From contig NZ_MRDM01000010.1 in the NCBI RefSeq assembly GCF_002008165.1, positions 616,541-680,540 of the forward strand: DNA of 64,000 bases, written 5' to 3'. This stretch comes from Rhizobium laguerreae (GTDB lineage: Bacteria; Pseudomonadota; Alphaproteobacteria; Rhizobiales; Rhizobiaceae). Numbering within the stretch: the stretch's first letter is position 1; every line of letters starts with the position of its first letter. A program made the translations under genes and the position numbers. Under the pieces are notes generated by a model. That model saw nothing but the letters and a program-made list of their open reading frames with translations. It was not told where the DNA came from and made no database searches. This document shows, one piece after another, positions 1 through 8,361 of the stretch.

Positions 1-183
1 ATGGCCAAAGCCGCCGAGGATGGCCTTGCATCCGGCGATGCGGCTCGCGAGGATTACCTGAAGAACAAGCTGGTCACCGCCCGCTTCTTCATGGAACGCC
101 TCATGCCGGAAACCGCGCTTCGCAAGGCCCGCATCGAGGCTGGCGCCGACACGATGATGGAACTGGCCGCCGAAGCGTTTTGA
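1..183 (+). CDS. Acyl-CoA dehydrogenase, C-terminal end (partial)
   Basis: The reading frame is open from base 1 and ends with TGA at 181-183, so only the last 60 residues are present and the ATG at base 1 is probably internal. The stretch KNKLVTARFFMERLMPETA followed by an acidic and alanine-rich end matches the C-terminal helical domain found in FAD-dependent acyl-CoA dehydrogenases, where it closes the bundle. The genes that follow are a thiolase and a hydratase/dehydrogenase fusion, the later steps of beta-oxidation, which supports this reading. The catalytic and FAD-binding parts lie outside the window, so substrate preference cannot be judged. Confidence 0.75.
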   Translation: MAKAAEDGLASGDAAREDYLKNKLVTARFFMERLMPETALRKARIEAGADTMMELAAEAF

Positions 184-192
184 GCCGGTTCT

Positions 193-213
193 CCCTCCCC
201 CTTGTGGGGAGGG
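193..213. repeat. GC-rich intergenic hairpin
   Basis: CCCTCCCC at 193-200 pairs with GGGGAGGG at 206-213 around a five-base loop, followed by another GGGGAGGGG run. It sits in the 100-base gap between the acyl-CoA dehydrogenase and thiolase genes. This pyrimidine/purine palindrome is a familiar short dispersed element of rhizobial genomes. With no T-run after it, a terminator role is uncertain. Confidence 0.45.
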
Positions 214-283
214 CTGGGGAGGGGTCTTATCTCCTCCTTCCAAGAGTTCAGGCAAGATAGATTGCCGTCAGGGAGATGAGACG

Positions 284-1492
284 ATGACCGAGGTTTTCAT
301 TTACGACCACGTGCGTACGCCGCGCGGCCGCGGCAAGAAGGACGGCGCCCTGCATGAGGTGCCCTCCGTCCGCCTTGCGGCAAAGACGCTGGAGGCAATC
401 CGCGACCGCAATGGGCTCGATACGGGAACGGTCGACGACATCATCATGGGCTGCGTCGATCCGGTCATGGATGCCGGCGCCGTCATCCCCAAGGCCGCCG
501 CCTTCGAAGCCGGTTACTCCACGAAGGCGCCTGGCATGCAGATTTCCCGCTTCTGCGCCTCCGGCCTCGATGCCGTCAATTTCGGTGCCGGCAAGATCGC
601 CCAAGGGGCCGACGATATCGTCATCGCCGGCGGCGTCGAAAGCATGTCGCGCGTTGGCCTCGGCATGTCCGGCGGCGCCTGGTTCATGGACCCGTCGGTA
701 AATTTCCCGGCCTATTTCATGCCGCAGGGTGTCTCGGCTGACCTGATCGCCACCAAATACGGCTTCAGCAGAACCGATGTCGATGCCTACGCGGTCGAGA
801 GCCAGATGCGCGCCGCCCAGGCCTGGGAAAAGGGCTGGTTCGACAAGTCGGTCATCCCGGTCAAGGACCAGAACGGCCTGACGATCCTGGCAAAGGATGA
901 GCATATGCGTCCCGGCACGGATATGCAGGCGCTCGCCTCCCTCAATCCGTCCTTCCAGATGCCCGGCGAGATGGGCGGCTTCGAGGCCGTCGGCATCCAG
1001 GCCCATCCTGAAATCGAGCGCATCAACTATGTCCACCATGCCGGCAATTCCTCCGGCATCGTCGATGGCGCCAGCGTCGTCCTGCTCGGCTCCAAAGCCG
1101 GCGGTGAGAGCATGGGCAAAAAGCCGCGCGCCCGCATCAGGGCTTTCGCCAATATCGGCTCCGATCCGGCCCTGATGCTGACCGGGCCTGTCGACGTCAC
1201 CGAGAAACTGTTGAAACGATCAGGCATGAGCCTTGCCGACATCGATCTCTTCGAACTCAACGAGGCCTTCGCTGCCGTGGTGCTGCGCTACATGCAGGCC
1301 TTCGACATCGACCATGACAGGATCAACGTCAATGGCGGCGCCATCGCCATGGGCCATCCGCTCGGCGCCACCGGCGCGATGATCCTCGGCACGGTGCTGG
1401 ACGAACTTGAACGCCGCGACCTCAACACCGCGCTGGTGACGCTCTGCATCGGCGCAGGCATGGGCACGGCAACGGTTATCGAGAGGGTCTGA
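284..1492 (+). CDS. Acetyl-CoA C-acyltransferase (thiolase), FadA type
   Basis: This 402-residue protein catalyses the thiolytic cleavage that ends each beta-oxidation cycle, releasing acetyl-CoA. The nucleophilic cysteine lies in [13 protein letters not shown] (Cys91). The C-terminal half carries NEAFAAV, the GHPLGATG histidine motif, and CIGAGMG with the second catalytic cysteine near residue 388. Length is normal for the thiolase family. The start has a purine-rich GGGAGATGAG just upstream. The cupin gene begins three bases after the stop, and the FadB-like fusion follows, so the set forms one operon. Whether it acts on fatty acyl-CoA or acetoacetyl-CoA cannot be told from sequence; the neighbours favour fatty acids. 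Confidence 0.93.
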   Translation: MTEVFIYDHVRTPRGRGKKDGALHEVPSVRLAAKTLEAIRDRNGLDTGTVDDIIMGCVDPVMDAGAVIPKAAAFEAGYSTKAPGMQISRFCASGLDAVNFGAGKIAQGADDIVIAGGVESMSRVGLGMSGGAWFMDPSVNFPAYFMPQGVSADLIATKYGFSRTDVDAYAVESQMRAAQAWEKGWFDKSVIPVKDQNGLTILAKDEHMRPGTDMQALASLNPSFQMPGEMGGFEAVGIQAHPEIERINYVHHAGNSSGIVDGASVVLLGSKAGGESMGKKPRARIRAFANIGSDPALMLTGPVDVTEKLLKRSGMSLADIDLFELNEAFAAVVLRYMQAFDIDHDRINVNGGAIAMGHPLGATGAMILGTVLDELERRDLNTALVTLCIGAGMGTATVIERV

Positions 1493-1494
1493 CG

Positions 1495-1878
1495 ATGGGC
1501 TTCAACACCGGTACGATCGAAACCGAATATGCCGAGGTCACCGAGCACTGGTCGCCCCGCGTCATCGCCGATCTCAACGGCCAGAGCGTCAAGCTCGCCA
1601 AGGTCCAAGGCCAGCTCGCCTGGCATTCGCACCGCGACGAGGACGAGCTTTTCCTCATCTGGAAGGGCGCGCTGACCATCGAATATCGCGACCGGCCGCA
1701 TGTGCATCTCAAGGCGGGCGATTTTCATGTCGTGCCGAGGGGTGTCGAGCATAATCCGGTTGCCGAGGAGGAATGCTGGATCGTGCTTTCCGAGCCGTCG
1801 CAGACCAAGCATACCGGCGATGTCGTCACCGAAAAGACGAAGACCTTAGACGCGCAGCGCAGCCATTTGCCGGCCTGA
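1495..1878 (+). CDS. Cupin-domain protein
   Basis: A 127-residue single-domain cupin. The metal-binding first cupin motif is visible as [18 protein letters not shown] (residues about 42-59), and the second as [15 protein letters not shown] (about 76-90), so all histidine and glutamate ligands appear intact. It is read between the thiolase and the FadB-like fusion with very short gaps, so it is co-transcribed with them. Its role in beta-oxidation is not known; it might be a small isomerase, dioxygenase or metabolite sensor. No signal peptide is seen, so it is cytoplasmic. Confidence 0.85.
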   Translation: MGFNTGTIETEYAEVTEHWSPRVIADLNGQSVKLAKVQGQLAWHSHRDEDELFLIWKGALTIEYRDRPHVHLKAGDFHVVPRGVEHNPVAEEECWIVLSEPSQTKHTGDVVTEKTKTLDAQRSHLPA

Positions 1879-1894
1879 TCGGGGAGGAAACCCA

Positions 1895-4108
1895 ATGACC
1901 TACACCAATTTCACGCTCGAAACCGACGCCGACGGCATCGCTCTCGTCACCTGGGACATGCCCGGCAAATCGATGAACGTCTTCACCGCGGAGGTGATGG
2001 TCGAACTCGACGCGATCATCGACGCCACGACCGCTGATGCCGCCGTCAAGGGCGTCGTCTTCACCTCGGGTAAATCCTCCTTCTCCGGCGGCGCCGATCT
2101 GTCGATGATCAAGTCGATGTTCAGTTCCTACCAGGAGGAGAAGGCAAAGAGCCCCGAGACGGCCGTGCAGAACCTCTTCGGTCTGGTCGGCCGCATGAGC
2201 GGCCTGTTCCGCAAGCTCGAAACATCGGGTAAGCCCTGGGTTTCAGCCATCAACGGCACCTGCATGGGCGGCGCTTTCGAACTGTCGCTCGCCTGCCACG
2301 GCCGCGTCGCCTCCAATGCCAAGAGCGTCAAGATCGCGCTGCCCGAAGTGAAGGTCGGTATCTTCCCCGGCGCCGGCGGCACGCAGCGTGTGCCGCGGCT
2401 GGCGAACGCCCAGGATGCGCTGCAGATGATGACGACGGGCCAGTCGCTGACCGGCTCCCGCGCCAAGGCGATGAACCTCGTGCATCAGGTGGTCGAGCCA
2501 GATCAGCTCATCCCGGCAGCCAAGCAGATGATCAAGGATGGCCTGAAGCCGGTCGCCCCCTGGGACGAGAAGGGCTTCAAGCTGCCTGGCGGCGGCATCT
2601 GGACGCCGGCCTCTGCCCAGCTCTGGCCGGCAGCCCCGGCAATCCTGCGCCGGGAAACATCGGGCAATTATCCGGCAGCGCTTGCCATCCTGAAATGCGT
2701 CTACGAAGGCCTGCAGGTGCCGTTCGACACCGGCCTGAAGATCGAGCAGCGTTATTTCACCGAAGTGCTGCAGACCCGCGAAGCCTTCTCGATGATCCGT
2801 TCGCTGTTCATCTCCATGCAGGAGCTCGGCAAGGGCGCCCGCCGCCCGGCAGGTCACGCGATGACCGAGCTGAAGCATGTCGGCGTCGTCGGCGCCGGCT
2901 TCATGGGCGCCTCGATCGCTTATGTCACCGCCGCCGCCGGAATCCCGGTGACGTTGATCGACCGCGACATCGAAGCGGCGACCAAGGGCAAGACCGTCTC
3001 CGAAGGCCTGGTCAAGGATTCTGTCGGTAAGGGACGTATTACGCAGGATGAGGCTGCTGCATTGCTCTCCCGCATCACGCCCTCGGCAAACTATGCCGAC
3101 CTCGCCAATGCCGATCTCGTCATCGAGGCGGTGTTCGAGGATCGCGAGGTGAAGAAAGCGGTCATCGAGGCGGTCGAAGCCGTGCTGCCGGAAGGCGCGG
3201 TCTTTGCCTCCAACACCTCGACCCTGCCGATCTCAGGTCTCGCCAAGAATTCGAAACGCCCGGCCGATTTCATCGGCATCCACTTCTTCTCGCCTGTCGA
3301 GAAGATGATGCTGACCGAGGTCATCCTCGGAAGCGACACCGGCGACAGGGCGCTGGCTGTTGCTCTTGACTATGTCGCAGCCATCAAGAAGACGCCGATC
3401 GTCGTCAACGACACCCGCGGCTTCTTCGTCAATCGTTGCGTGCTGCGCTACATGTCGGAAAGCTACGACATGCTGATCGAGGGTGTGCCGCCTGCCATGA
3501 TCGAGAATGCCGCCAAGATGGCCGGCATGCCGGTCGGTCCCTTGGCGCTCAACGACGAGGTCGCTATCGACCTCTCGCTGAAGATCCTCAAGGCCACGGT
3601 CGCCGATCTCGGCGAAAAAGCCATCGACCCCAAGCATATGGAACTCATCTCCCGCATGGTGGAAAAGGAGGGCCGTTTCGGCCGCAAGAATTCCAAGGGC
3701 TTCTACGACTACCCGCCGAAACCGGCGAAGAAGTCCCTCTGGCCCGACCTCAAGAACCTCTACCCGCAGAAGCCGGCGGATGAGGTTGACTTCAACGTCC
3801 TCAAACAACGTTTCCTCGTTACCATCGCGCTCGAAGCCGCCCGCACCGTCGAGGAAGGCATCGTCACCGATCCGCGCGAAGCGGATGTCGGCTCGATCCT
3901 CGGCTTTGGCTTCGCGCCCTATACCGGCGGCGCGCTGAGCTATATCGACGGGATGGGTGCGAAGGCTTTCGTGGAATTGGCAGAAAAGTTAGCTGCTGCT
4001 TACGGGGATCACTTCAGCCCGACGCCGCTGCTGAAGGACATGGCCGCTAAGGGCGAGACGTTCTACGGCCGGTTCGACCCCTATGCGAAGGTGGGGAAGG
4101 CGGCCTAG
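1895..4108 (+). CDS. Fused enoyl-CoA hydratase / 3-hydroxyacyl-CoA dehydrogenase (FadB/FadJ type)
   Basis: A 737-residue bifunctional beta-oxidation enzyme that hydrates trans-2-enoyl-CoA and oxidises the 3-hydroxyacyl product with NAD. The N-terminal third is a crotonase domain with the oxyanion-hole segments SGGADLSMI and INGTCMGGAFEL and the conserved LPEVKVGIFPGAGGTQR. From about residue 330 a Rossmann domain begins with GVVGAGFMGASIAY. GIHFFSPVEKM holds the catalytic histidine of the dehydrogenase, and NDTRGFFVNR marks the C-terminal domain. It has a GGGGAGGAAA ribosome site and is the last gene of the operon that starts with the acyl-CoA dehydrogenase and thiolase. Thiolase plus this protein would form the trifunctional complex. 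Confidence 0.95.
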   Translation: MTYTNFTLETDADGIALVTWDMPGKSMNVFTAEVMVELDAIIDATTADAAVKGVVFTSGKSSFSGGADLSMIKSMFSSYQEEKAKSPETAVQNLFGLVGRMSGLFRKLETSGKPWVSAINGTCMGGAFELSLACHGRVASNAKSVKIALPEVKVGIFPGAGGTQRVPRLANAQDALQMMTTGQSLTGSRAKAMNLVHQVVEPDQLIPAAKQMIKDGLKPVAPWDEKGFKLPGGGIWTPASAQLWPAAPAILRRETSGNYPAALAILKCVYEGLQVPFDTGLKIEQRYFTEVLQTREAFSMIRSLFISMQELGKGARRPAGHAMTELKHVGVVGAGFMGASIAYVTAAAGIPVTLIDRDIEAATKGKTVSEGLVKDSVGKGRITQDEAAALLSRITPSANYADLANADLVIEAVFEDREVKKAVIEAVEAVLPEGAVFASNTSTLPISGLAKNSKRPADFIGIHFFSPVEKMMLTEVILGSDTGDRALAVALDYVAAIKKTPIVVNDTRGFFVNRCVLRYMSESYDMLIEGVPPAMIENAAKMAGMPVGPLALNDEVAIDLSLKILKATVADLGEKAIDPKHMELISRMVEKEGRFGRKNSKGFYDYPPKPAKKSLWPDLKNLYPQKPADEVDFNVLKQRFLVTIALEAARTVEEGIVTDPREADVGSILGFGFAPYTGGALSYIDGMGAKAFVELAEKLAAAYGDHFSPTPLLKDMAAKGETFYGRFDPYAKVGKAA

Positions 4109-4117
4109 GCCGCCTTT
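4097..4117 (+). terminator. Palindrome over the FadB-like stop codon
   Basis: AAGGCGGCC at 4097-4105 and GGCCGCCTT at 4108-4116 form a 20-base perfect palindrome centred on the TA of the TAG stop codon. It is followed by only three Ts, so if it terminates transcription it is a weak intrinsic terminator. It marks the end of the beta-oxidation operon. Confidence 0.5.
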
Positions 4118-4223
4118 CAGCTGTGCAGCTCTTGCCGGGTTTCAAATTGAATGGGACAGGGTGGCTGCGGCAATCTCAACCGCAAGCAGCGCACGCCTCG
4201 CTGTCACCTGGACCGGACCGCCC

Positions 4224-4786
4224 ATGCAACCATCAACCGATATCCTAGGATTCGCCGATCCCATGGCGTGGGAATCCTGGTCTGCCGGCATCACGCAGCA
4301 TCGACCGGCGCTTGGCTGAAGATCGGCAAGAAAAATGCGAAACGAACTCTGATCACCATCGACGAGGCGCTGGATGTGGCGCTCTGTTACGGCTGGATCG
4401 ATAGCCAGCGCAAAGGATTTGACGCGAACTCCTACCTGCAGCGCTACTCGCCCCGGCGAACCAAAAGTCCGTGGTCCAAGCTCAATGTCGATCGAGTAGC
4501 AACACTCGCAGAAGCTGGCCGCATGCGGCCCGCAGGACTTGCCGAAGTCGCTGCCGCCAAAGCCGACGGACGGTGGGCTGCCGCCTACGCTCCGCAGCGC
4601 GATGCCAGCCTGCCGGACGATCTGCTGGCGGCGCTCGCTGAGAACGCTGCCGCCGGCGCTGCCTTTGCGCGGCTCGACAAGACCGGCCAATATGCAATCG
4701 TTCTTCCGCTTCTCAAGGCAACGACCCCGGAAGTGCGGGTCGCCCGCCTCGGCAAGGCGATCACCAGGTTGGCGCAGGCAGAATAG
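4224..4786 (+). pseudogene. YdeI/OmpD-associated family protein, frameshifted
   Basis: Two overlapping reading frames together make one YdeI-family protein of about 190 residues. The first, from ATG 4224, reads MQPSTDILGFADPMAWESW and then loses similarity. The second frame supplies RHHAASTGAWLKIGKKN, ITIDEALDVALCYGWIDSQR and the rest of the family pattern to the stop at 4786. Reading the C at 4286 twice restores a continuous protein (WSARHHAASTGAWLK), so one base is missing in the CCGG run at 4285-4288. The downstream frame has no good start of its own. Either the gene is newly inactivated or this is a sequencing error. Family members are poorly characterised bacterial proteins. Confidence 0.75.
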
Positions 4787-5066
4787 ACAGTATTTTCAGC
4801 CTCTGCCCAATTCTTGCCGCCGGTTTTCCGCGCTGCTCGGCGGGGAGAGACCTGCCGGCGGTGCCTGAAACGTCGTCGATTTCCCTTGCTGCGGCCTTGT
4901 CACGGACACAATTTCCGATTACATATTCGCGCATCGATCTTGCTAGATGAACTTTGAAACGACCTCGCGTCGTTCCTGGCGAACTTCCTCCAAAATCGGT
5001 TTTCATCGCCGCTTGGCATTTATCCGAGCTGCAGTCTTCTATGAACGATTCGAAAAGGATATCGTC

Positions 5067-5276
5067 ATGAGCACAGGTACCGTAAAGTGGTTCAACGCAA
5101 CCAAGGGCTTCGGCTTCATTCAGCCGGATGACGGCGCAGCCGACGTTTTCGTCCACATCTCTGCCGTTGAACGCGCTGGCATGCGCGATCTCAAGGATGG
5201 CCAGAAGCTGTCTTACGAGCTCGTCCGCGACAACAAGTCCGGCAAGATGTCGGCAGACCGCCTCCAGGCGGCCTGA
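5067..5276 (+). CDS. Cold-shock-domain protein (CspA family)
   Basis: A 69-residue single-domain nucleic-acid-binding protein, the usual size for Csp[16 protein letters not shown] contains RNP1 (KGFGFI) and DVFVHISAV is RNP2; both aromatic patches that stack on RNA are intact. The frame is open upstream to 4947, but the start at 5067 was chosen because AAGGAT lies just before it and the family begins at MSTGTVKWF. The 280 bases between 4787 and 5066 hold no other gene and probably include a long 5-prime leader, as is known for cold-shock mRNAs. A short hairpin (AACGAC at 4958 with GTCGTT at 4969) is visible there. It is monocistronic. Confidence 0.96.
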   Translation: MSTGTVKWFNATKGFGFIQPDDGAADVFVHISAVERAGMRDLKDGQKLSYELVRDNKSGKMSADRLQAA

Positions 5277-5282
5277 GCCTTT

Positions 5283-5323
5283 TACAGCGCCGCGCGTCTT
5301 CTGGACGCGCAAAGGACGCTGTA
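5283..5323. repeat. Dispersed palindrome, copy 1 (AGCGCC...GCGCGTC type)
   Basis: TACAGCG (5283-5289) pairs with CGCTGTA (5317-5323), and inside it GCGCGTC pairs with GACGCGC around a short pyrimidine loop. Related copies are at 58038 and 60168 in this window. It begins seven bases after the cold-shock stop codon, so it can also fold at the 3-prime end of that mRNA. Short palindromes of this kind are scattered between genes in Rhizobiaceae. Confidence 0.75.
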
Positions 5324-5330
5324 ACACTTT

Positions 5331-5356
5331 GACTTGCTGCAAATGTGCAGCAAGTC
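5331..5356. repeat. Perfect 10-bp stem-loop downstream of csp
   Basis: GACTTGCTGC at 5331-5340 pairs perfectly with GCAGCAAGTC at 5347-5356 around the loop AAATGT. It lies directly after the dispersed palindrome and looks like the second part of a composite intergenic element. It has no T-run, so it is not an intrinsic terminator. Confidence 0.6.
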
Positions 5357-5419
5357 TCTAAATATCATCTCCGGATCGTGACCACGGATGTACTGGCACG
5401 GTTCGTTGAGATAGCAGGG

Positions 5420-5446
5420 AAGGTCGGGTTAACCCGGCCTTTTTTT
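5420..5446 (+). terminator. Strong intrinsic terminator
   Basis: AAGGTCGGG at 5420-5428 pairs with CCCGGCCTT at 5433-5441 (one G-T wobble) around TTAA. The run of Ts continues to 5446. It is oriented for plus-strand transcription. It lies 144 bases after the cold-shock stop codon, so it ends either a long csp 3-prime region or a separate small RNA. The rest of 5357-5576 shows no gene. Confidence 0.82.
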
Positions 5447-5576
5447 GTGTCTGGCTGGCTGATGTGGTGCCCAGTTGGCGGAGTAGCCGGCCACGGCACG
5501 ACCTTAAAGAATCTTCCGTTTCGCCAAGCTGAATACGTAACCGGCGACAACAAGCCCCGCAATACAGGTAAGTCCC

Positions 5577-6020
5577 TCAACCGCCTACCGCCTCGCCACC
5601 ATCCAGCATCTCCATGACCCGCGTCATCACCACCCGCGCCGCATCGAGTTCGGCTGAGGTAAACGCCGCGCCCAGCCCATCGGCCCATCCGGCTTGGGCG
5701 ATCTCGATGACGCCGAGCCGCGCCGCTCCTTCTTCCGTCAGCCGCACCAGCTTGGCGCGCTGGTGCAGCGGGTTGTCGGCATAGGCGATCAGCCCTTCGC
5801 TTTCCAGCACGTCGGCAAGCCGCTGCACGCCCTGGCGGGCGAGGCCGAGCGCGCGGGCGATCTGCGCCACCGACGTGCCGCCGCGTCGTGCCGCGGCCAA
5901 CACCTGCCAGCGCGCGCTGGTTTGTCCCGCCGGCTTTGCCAACTGGTCGCCGGCGGCCGTCAGGTGGCCGGCGAGGCGGAGAGCGGTGATCGCGAATGCG
6001 GAGAACGCATCCCCCTCCAT
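5577..6020 (-). CDS. MarR-family transcriptional regulator
   Basis: A 147-residue winged-helix repressor. QTSARWQVLAAARRGGTSVA and QIARALGLARQGVQRLADVLE form the DNA-binding helices. YADNPLHQRAKLVRLTEEG is the beta wing with the usual basic tip, and the terminal helix mediates dimerisation. The frame is open up to 6077, but the start at 6020 (MEGDAF) was preferred because a GGAG site precedes it and the longer form would place a palindromic operator inside the coding region. It is divergent from the GFA protein gene, and the two palindromes between them probably serve autorepression and control of that gene. The ligand is unknown. Confidence 0.88.
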   Translation of the reverse strand: MEGDAFSAFAITALRLAGHLTAAGDQLAKPAGQTSARWQVLAAARRGGTSVAQIARALGLARQGVQRLADVLESEGLIAYADNPLHQRAKLVRLTEEGAARLGVIEIAQAGWADGLGAAFTSAELDAARVVMTRVMEMLDGGEAVGG

Positions 6021-6044
6021 CGTCCGCTCCGGTCGATTTTGTTT

Positions 6045-6058
6045 GACAACATGTTGTC
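6045..6058. promoter_or_regulatory. Palindromic operator 1 (MarR/GFA intergenic)
   Basis: GACAACATGTTGTC is a perfect 14-base palindrome lying 25 bases upstream of the preferred MarR start. A near-identical copy sits 36 bases away. The pair in the divergent promoter region is the typical layout for MarR autoregulation. Confidence 0.75.
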
Positions 6059-6080
6059 GATTTTGTATCTCATCCATAAT

Positions 6081-6094
6081 GACAACATATTGTC
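6081..6094. promoter_or_regulatory. Palindromic operator 2 (MarR/GFA intergenic)
   Basis: GACAACATATTGTC differs from operator 1 at only one base (G to A in the centre). It starts 36 bases after operator 1 and ends 41 bases before the GFA protein start. Binding here could block the rightward promoter. Confidence 0.72.
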
Positions 6095-6135
6095 ATATGC
6101 GGAGACTGAAGGCAACGCCGGAGGAGGAGATCGCC

Positions 6136-6540
6136 ATGAGGAAGACTTACAAGGGAAGCTGCCATTGCGGCAAAGTGCATTACGAGGTGGACATGGACCT
6201 CCAGGAGGGCACCGGCCGCTGCAATTGTTCGATCTGCGCCAAGCGCCGCTATTGGGGCGCCAACGTCAAGCCGGAGGATTTCCGGCTGATGTGCGACCAG
6301 GCGGAAACGTCCGACTATCAGTTCAACACCATGAGCGGTCATCACCGCTCCTGCCGCACCTGCGGTGTATCATCCTATGGCGACGGTTATGTCGAAGCGA
6401 TCGGCGGCGCCTATGTCTCGATCAACATCGCCTGCCTTGACGATATCACCCCTGAGGAACTGGCAGCACTGCCGGTCCGTTACTCCGACGGCAGGCACGA
6501 TGCCTGGTGGAACGAACCGACGGTGACGAGTTATCTCTAA
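6136..6540 (+). CDS. GFA-family (glutathione-dependent formaldehyde-activating-like) protein
   Basis: A 134-residue zinc protein of the GFA/CENP-V fold. The cysteine ligands appear in the standard order: CHCGKVHYE near the N-terminus, CNCSICAKRRYWG in the middle and CRTCGVSS after residue 75. The family is named for S-hydroxymethylglutathione formation, but most members have no proven reaction. The start has a strong GGAGGAG site. The gene is divergent from a MarR regulator with shared palindromic operators, and a SnoaL-like gene follows 61 bases on, so the three may answer the same electrophile or aldehyde stress. That last point is inference. Confidence 0.88.
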   Translation: MRKTYKGSCHCGKVHYEVDMDLQEGTGRCNCSICAKRRYWGANVKPEDFRLMCDQAETSDYQFNTMSGHHRSCRTCGVSSYGDGYVEAIGGAYVSINIACLDDITPEELAALPVRYSDGRHDAWWNEPTVTSYL

Positions 6541-6601
6541 TCGATGTCGGATCCTCGTCCTCCCCTTCGTCCTCTGTCCATAACGGAAAAGGAGAACGAT
6601 C

Positions 6602-7045
6602 GTGAAAGACGAAGCGAATGCCAGGATCGACGAAGAGGCGATCATCGCCATGTTGATGATGCGCGCCAAGGCGCTGGGCGAAAAGAACGCCAAGGACGTG
6701 CTTTCCTACGAAACCGAGGATGAGATCGAATTTTCGCTAGCGCCGCCGCTGGTCGGCATTGGCAAGGATGAGGCGAGCCTGCAGGCTTGGTTCGATACCT
6801 GGGAAGGCCCGATCGGCGGCGATGTACGTGATGCCAAACTGACCGTCGGCGAGGATGTCGCTTTCTGGAGCGGCCTCACGCGCATGACCGGGACCAAGAC
6901 CGACGGCGCCGCCGTCGATCTGTGGTTCCGCCAGACCCTCGGCCTCGTCAAGCAGGATGGCCGATGGCTGGTTGCCCACCAGCACGCCTCGGTGCCCTTC
7001 GCCATGGATGGCAGCGGCCGGGCGCTACTCGATCTCAAACCGTGA
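6602..7045 (+). CDS. SnoaL/NTF2-like protein (ketosteroid-isomerase fold)
   Basis: A 147-residue alpha+beta barrel protein. DEEAIIAMLMMRAKALGEKN is the first helix pair. YETEDEIEFSLAPPLVGIGK, GDVAFWSGLTR-like strands, and DGRWLVAHQHASVPF near residues 120-135 follow the pattern of NTF2-like proteins that adopt the steroid-isomerase fold. It starts with GTG after the site AAGGAGAACGATC. The catalytic acid of true ketosteroid isomerases cannot be placed with confidence, so no reaction is assigned. It probably shares transcription with the upstream GFA gene and is convergent with the MFS gene. Confidence 0.78.
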   Translation: MKDEANARIDEEAIIAMLMMRAKALGEKNAKDVLSYETEDEIEFSLAPPLVGIGKDEASLQAWFDTWEGPIGGDVRDAKLTVGEDVAFWSGLTRMTGTKTDGAAVDLWFRQTLGLVKQDGRWLVAHQHASVPFAMDGSGRALLDLKP

Positions 7046-7051
7046 AGACTG

Positions 7052-8254
7052 TCAGGCAGCACTCCCCGCGACCTTCCGCCGGTCGGCGCGAATGCTCACC
7101 AATCCGACGCCCATCAAAAGCAGGATCGCCGTCGCATAGATATCCGTCGTCAATGCGTAACCGGCCGACTTTGCCAGAAATCCGGCCAGGATCGCCGGCA
7201 GGCTGAAGGCGAGGTAGCTCTGGACATAGAAGGCCGACAGCAGCCCGGCCCGCTCGTCCGGTTTGGCGAGCGGCATGATGGTGCCGATCGAACCCAGGAA
7301 ATTGGTGCCGAAACCGGCGCCGGTGAAAATCGTGCCGATTAGCAGCAGCGGTACATTGGCGAGATGCACGCCGGCAACGACGGTCAGGATGCCGAGCGCC
7401 TTGGCCGACACGCCGAAAGTGAGATTGGCCGATGCCGTCTTGCCGCGCCTGAGATAGACGGCGATTGCCCCACTCACCATCAGTGCGGTAACGACGGCCC
7501 CGCCGGTCAGTGGCGCCCGGCTGCCGGTCGTGCTGGCGACCAAGGACGGGACCAGCGAGAGATAAAAGCCAGCAAGCGTCCAGTTGGCGATATTGATCGG
7601 GGTCACCAGAAAGAGCGGCCGCTTCACCTGCTTGGGAATGGTGACCCGCGGTATCAGCGAGCCGAGAGCGCCCGGCCGCGTGCCGCCGGTCTCGCCTGTC
7701 AGCCAGATGCCGGCCGCCTGCAGCGTGAAGGCGACAAACAACAGCGCATAGACCAGATGCATCGGGAAGGGGCCGTATTGGATCAGGGCGCTGGTGCCGA
7801 CCGCACCCACCGCCATGCCGCAAAGCGGCGCGATCGAATTGACGATCTGTCCCTTTGCCCGGTCGACATCGACGAGCGCCGCTCCGATCGAGGCGCCGGC
7901 GATCCCCGTTGCCAGCCCCTGCACGATCCGCGCCACGATCAGCCAGGCGGGACCGCTTGCAACGACGAAGAGGCCCATGGCGACGATTTCGAGCACGAGG
8001 GCGAAAAAGATCACCGGCTTGCGGCCGAGGTGATCCGAGATCGAACCGGCAATCAGCAGCGCCGCCAGCAGAGCGAAGGCGTAGACTGCGAAGATCACCG
8101 TGATCATCACCGGCGAGACGGAGAAGTTTTCCTGATAGATCCGGTAGAGCGGCGTCGGCGCCGCCGAGGCGCCGAAGAAGGTCGCAAGCGTCAGCGCATG
8201 AAAGCCGATCGAGGGGCGCGGTGAATTCTTGGTGGATTTGGCTGCGGCGAACAT
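7052..8254 (-). CDS. MFS efflux-type transporter
   Basis: A 400-residue inner-membrane protein with about twelve hydrophobic segments. SGSISDHLGRKPVIFFAL-like sequence after the second helix is the MFS A-motif (SDHLGRKP), and LIVARIVQGLATGIAGA matches the fourth-helix region of drug:H+ antiporters. The central loop is short and basic, as usual. The gene faces away from a TetR regulator 108 bases upstream. That arrangement, typical of drug efflux pairs, supports export of a toxic compound, but the substrate is unknown. The ribosome site AAGGGGC precedes the ATG at 8254. Confidence 0.88.
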   Translation of the reverse strand: MFAAAKSTKNSPRPSIGFHALTLATFFGASAAPTPLYRIYQENFSVSPVMITVIFAVYAFALLAALLIAGSISDHLGRKPVIFFALVLEIVAMGLFVVASGPAWLIVARIVQGLATGIAGASIGAALVDVDRAKGQIVNSIAPLCGMAVGAVGTSALIQYGPFPMHLVYALLFVAFTLQAAGIWLTGETGGTRPGALGSLIPRVTIPKQVKRPLFLVTPINIANWTLAGFYLSLVPSLVASTTGSRAPLTGGAVVTALMVSGAIAVYLRRGKTASANLTFGVSAKALGILTVVAGVHLANVPLLLIGTIFTGAGFGTNFLGSIGTIMPLAKPDERAGLLSAFYVQSYLAFSLPAILAGFLAKSAGYALTTDIYATAILLLMGVGLVSIRADRRKVAGSAA

Positions 8255-8266
8255 ATATAAGCCCCT

Positions 8267-8287
8267 TAAAGCTAAGCCGTTGCTTTA
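8267..8287. promoter_or_regulatory. Candidate TetR operator
   Basis: TAAAGC at 8267-8272 and GCTTTA at 8282-8287 form an inverted repeat with a nine-base centre, 13 bases upstream of the MFS start. It is the clearest dyad in the MFS/TetR divergent gap. The repressor encoded at 8362 would block the transporter promoter from here. Confidence 0.45.
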
Positions 8288-8361
8288 GCCTATGTAGAGC
8301 CGGCATTTCGTAAAAGCAGATTATTTGCGTTAATAGGTATGTCAAAGATTTTGAACCATCG

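Noticed and set aside
8267..8361. Second operator for TetR near its own start
   Set aside because: Other dyads in the gap are short and imperfect; only the one at 8267-8287 was kept, and with low confidence.
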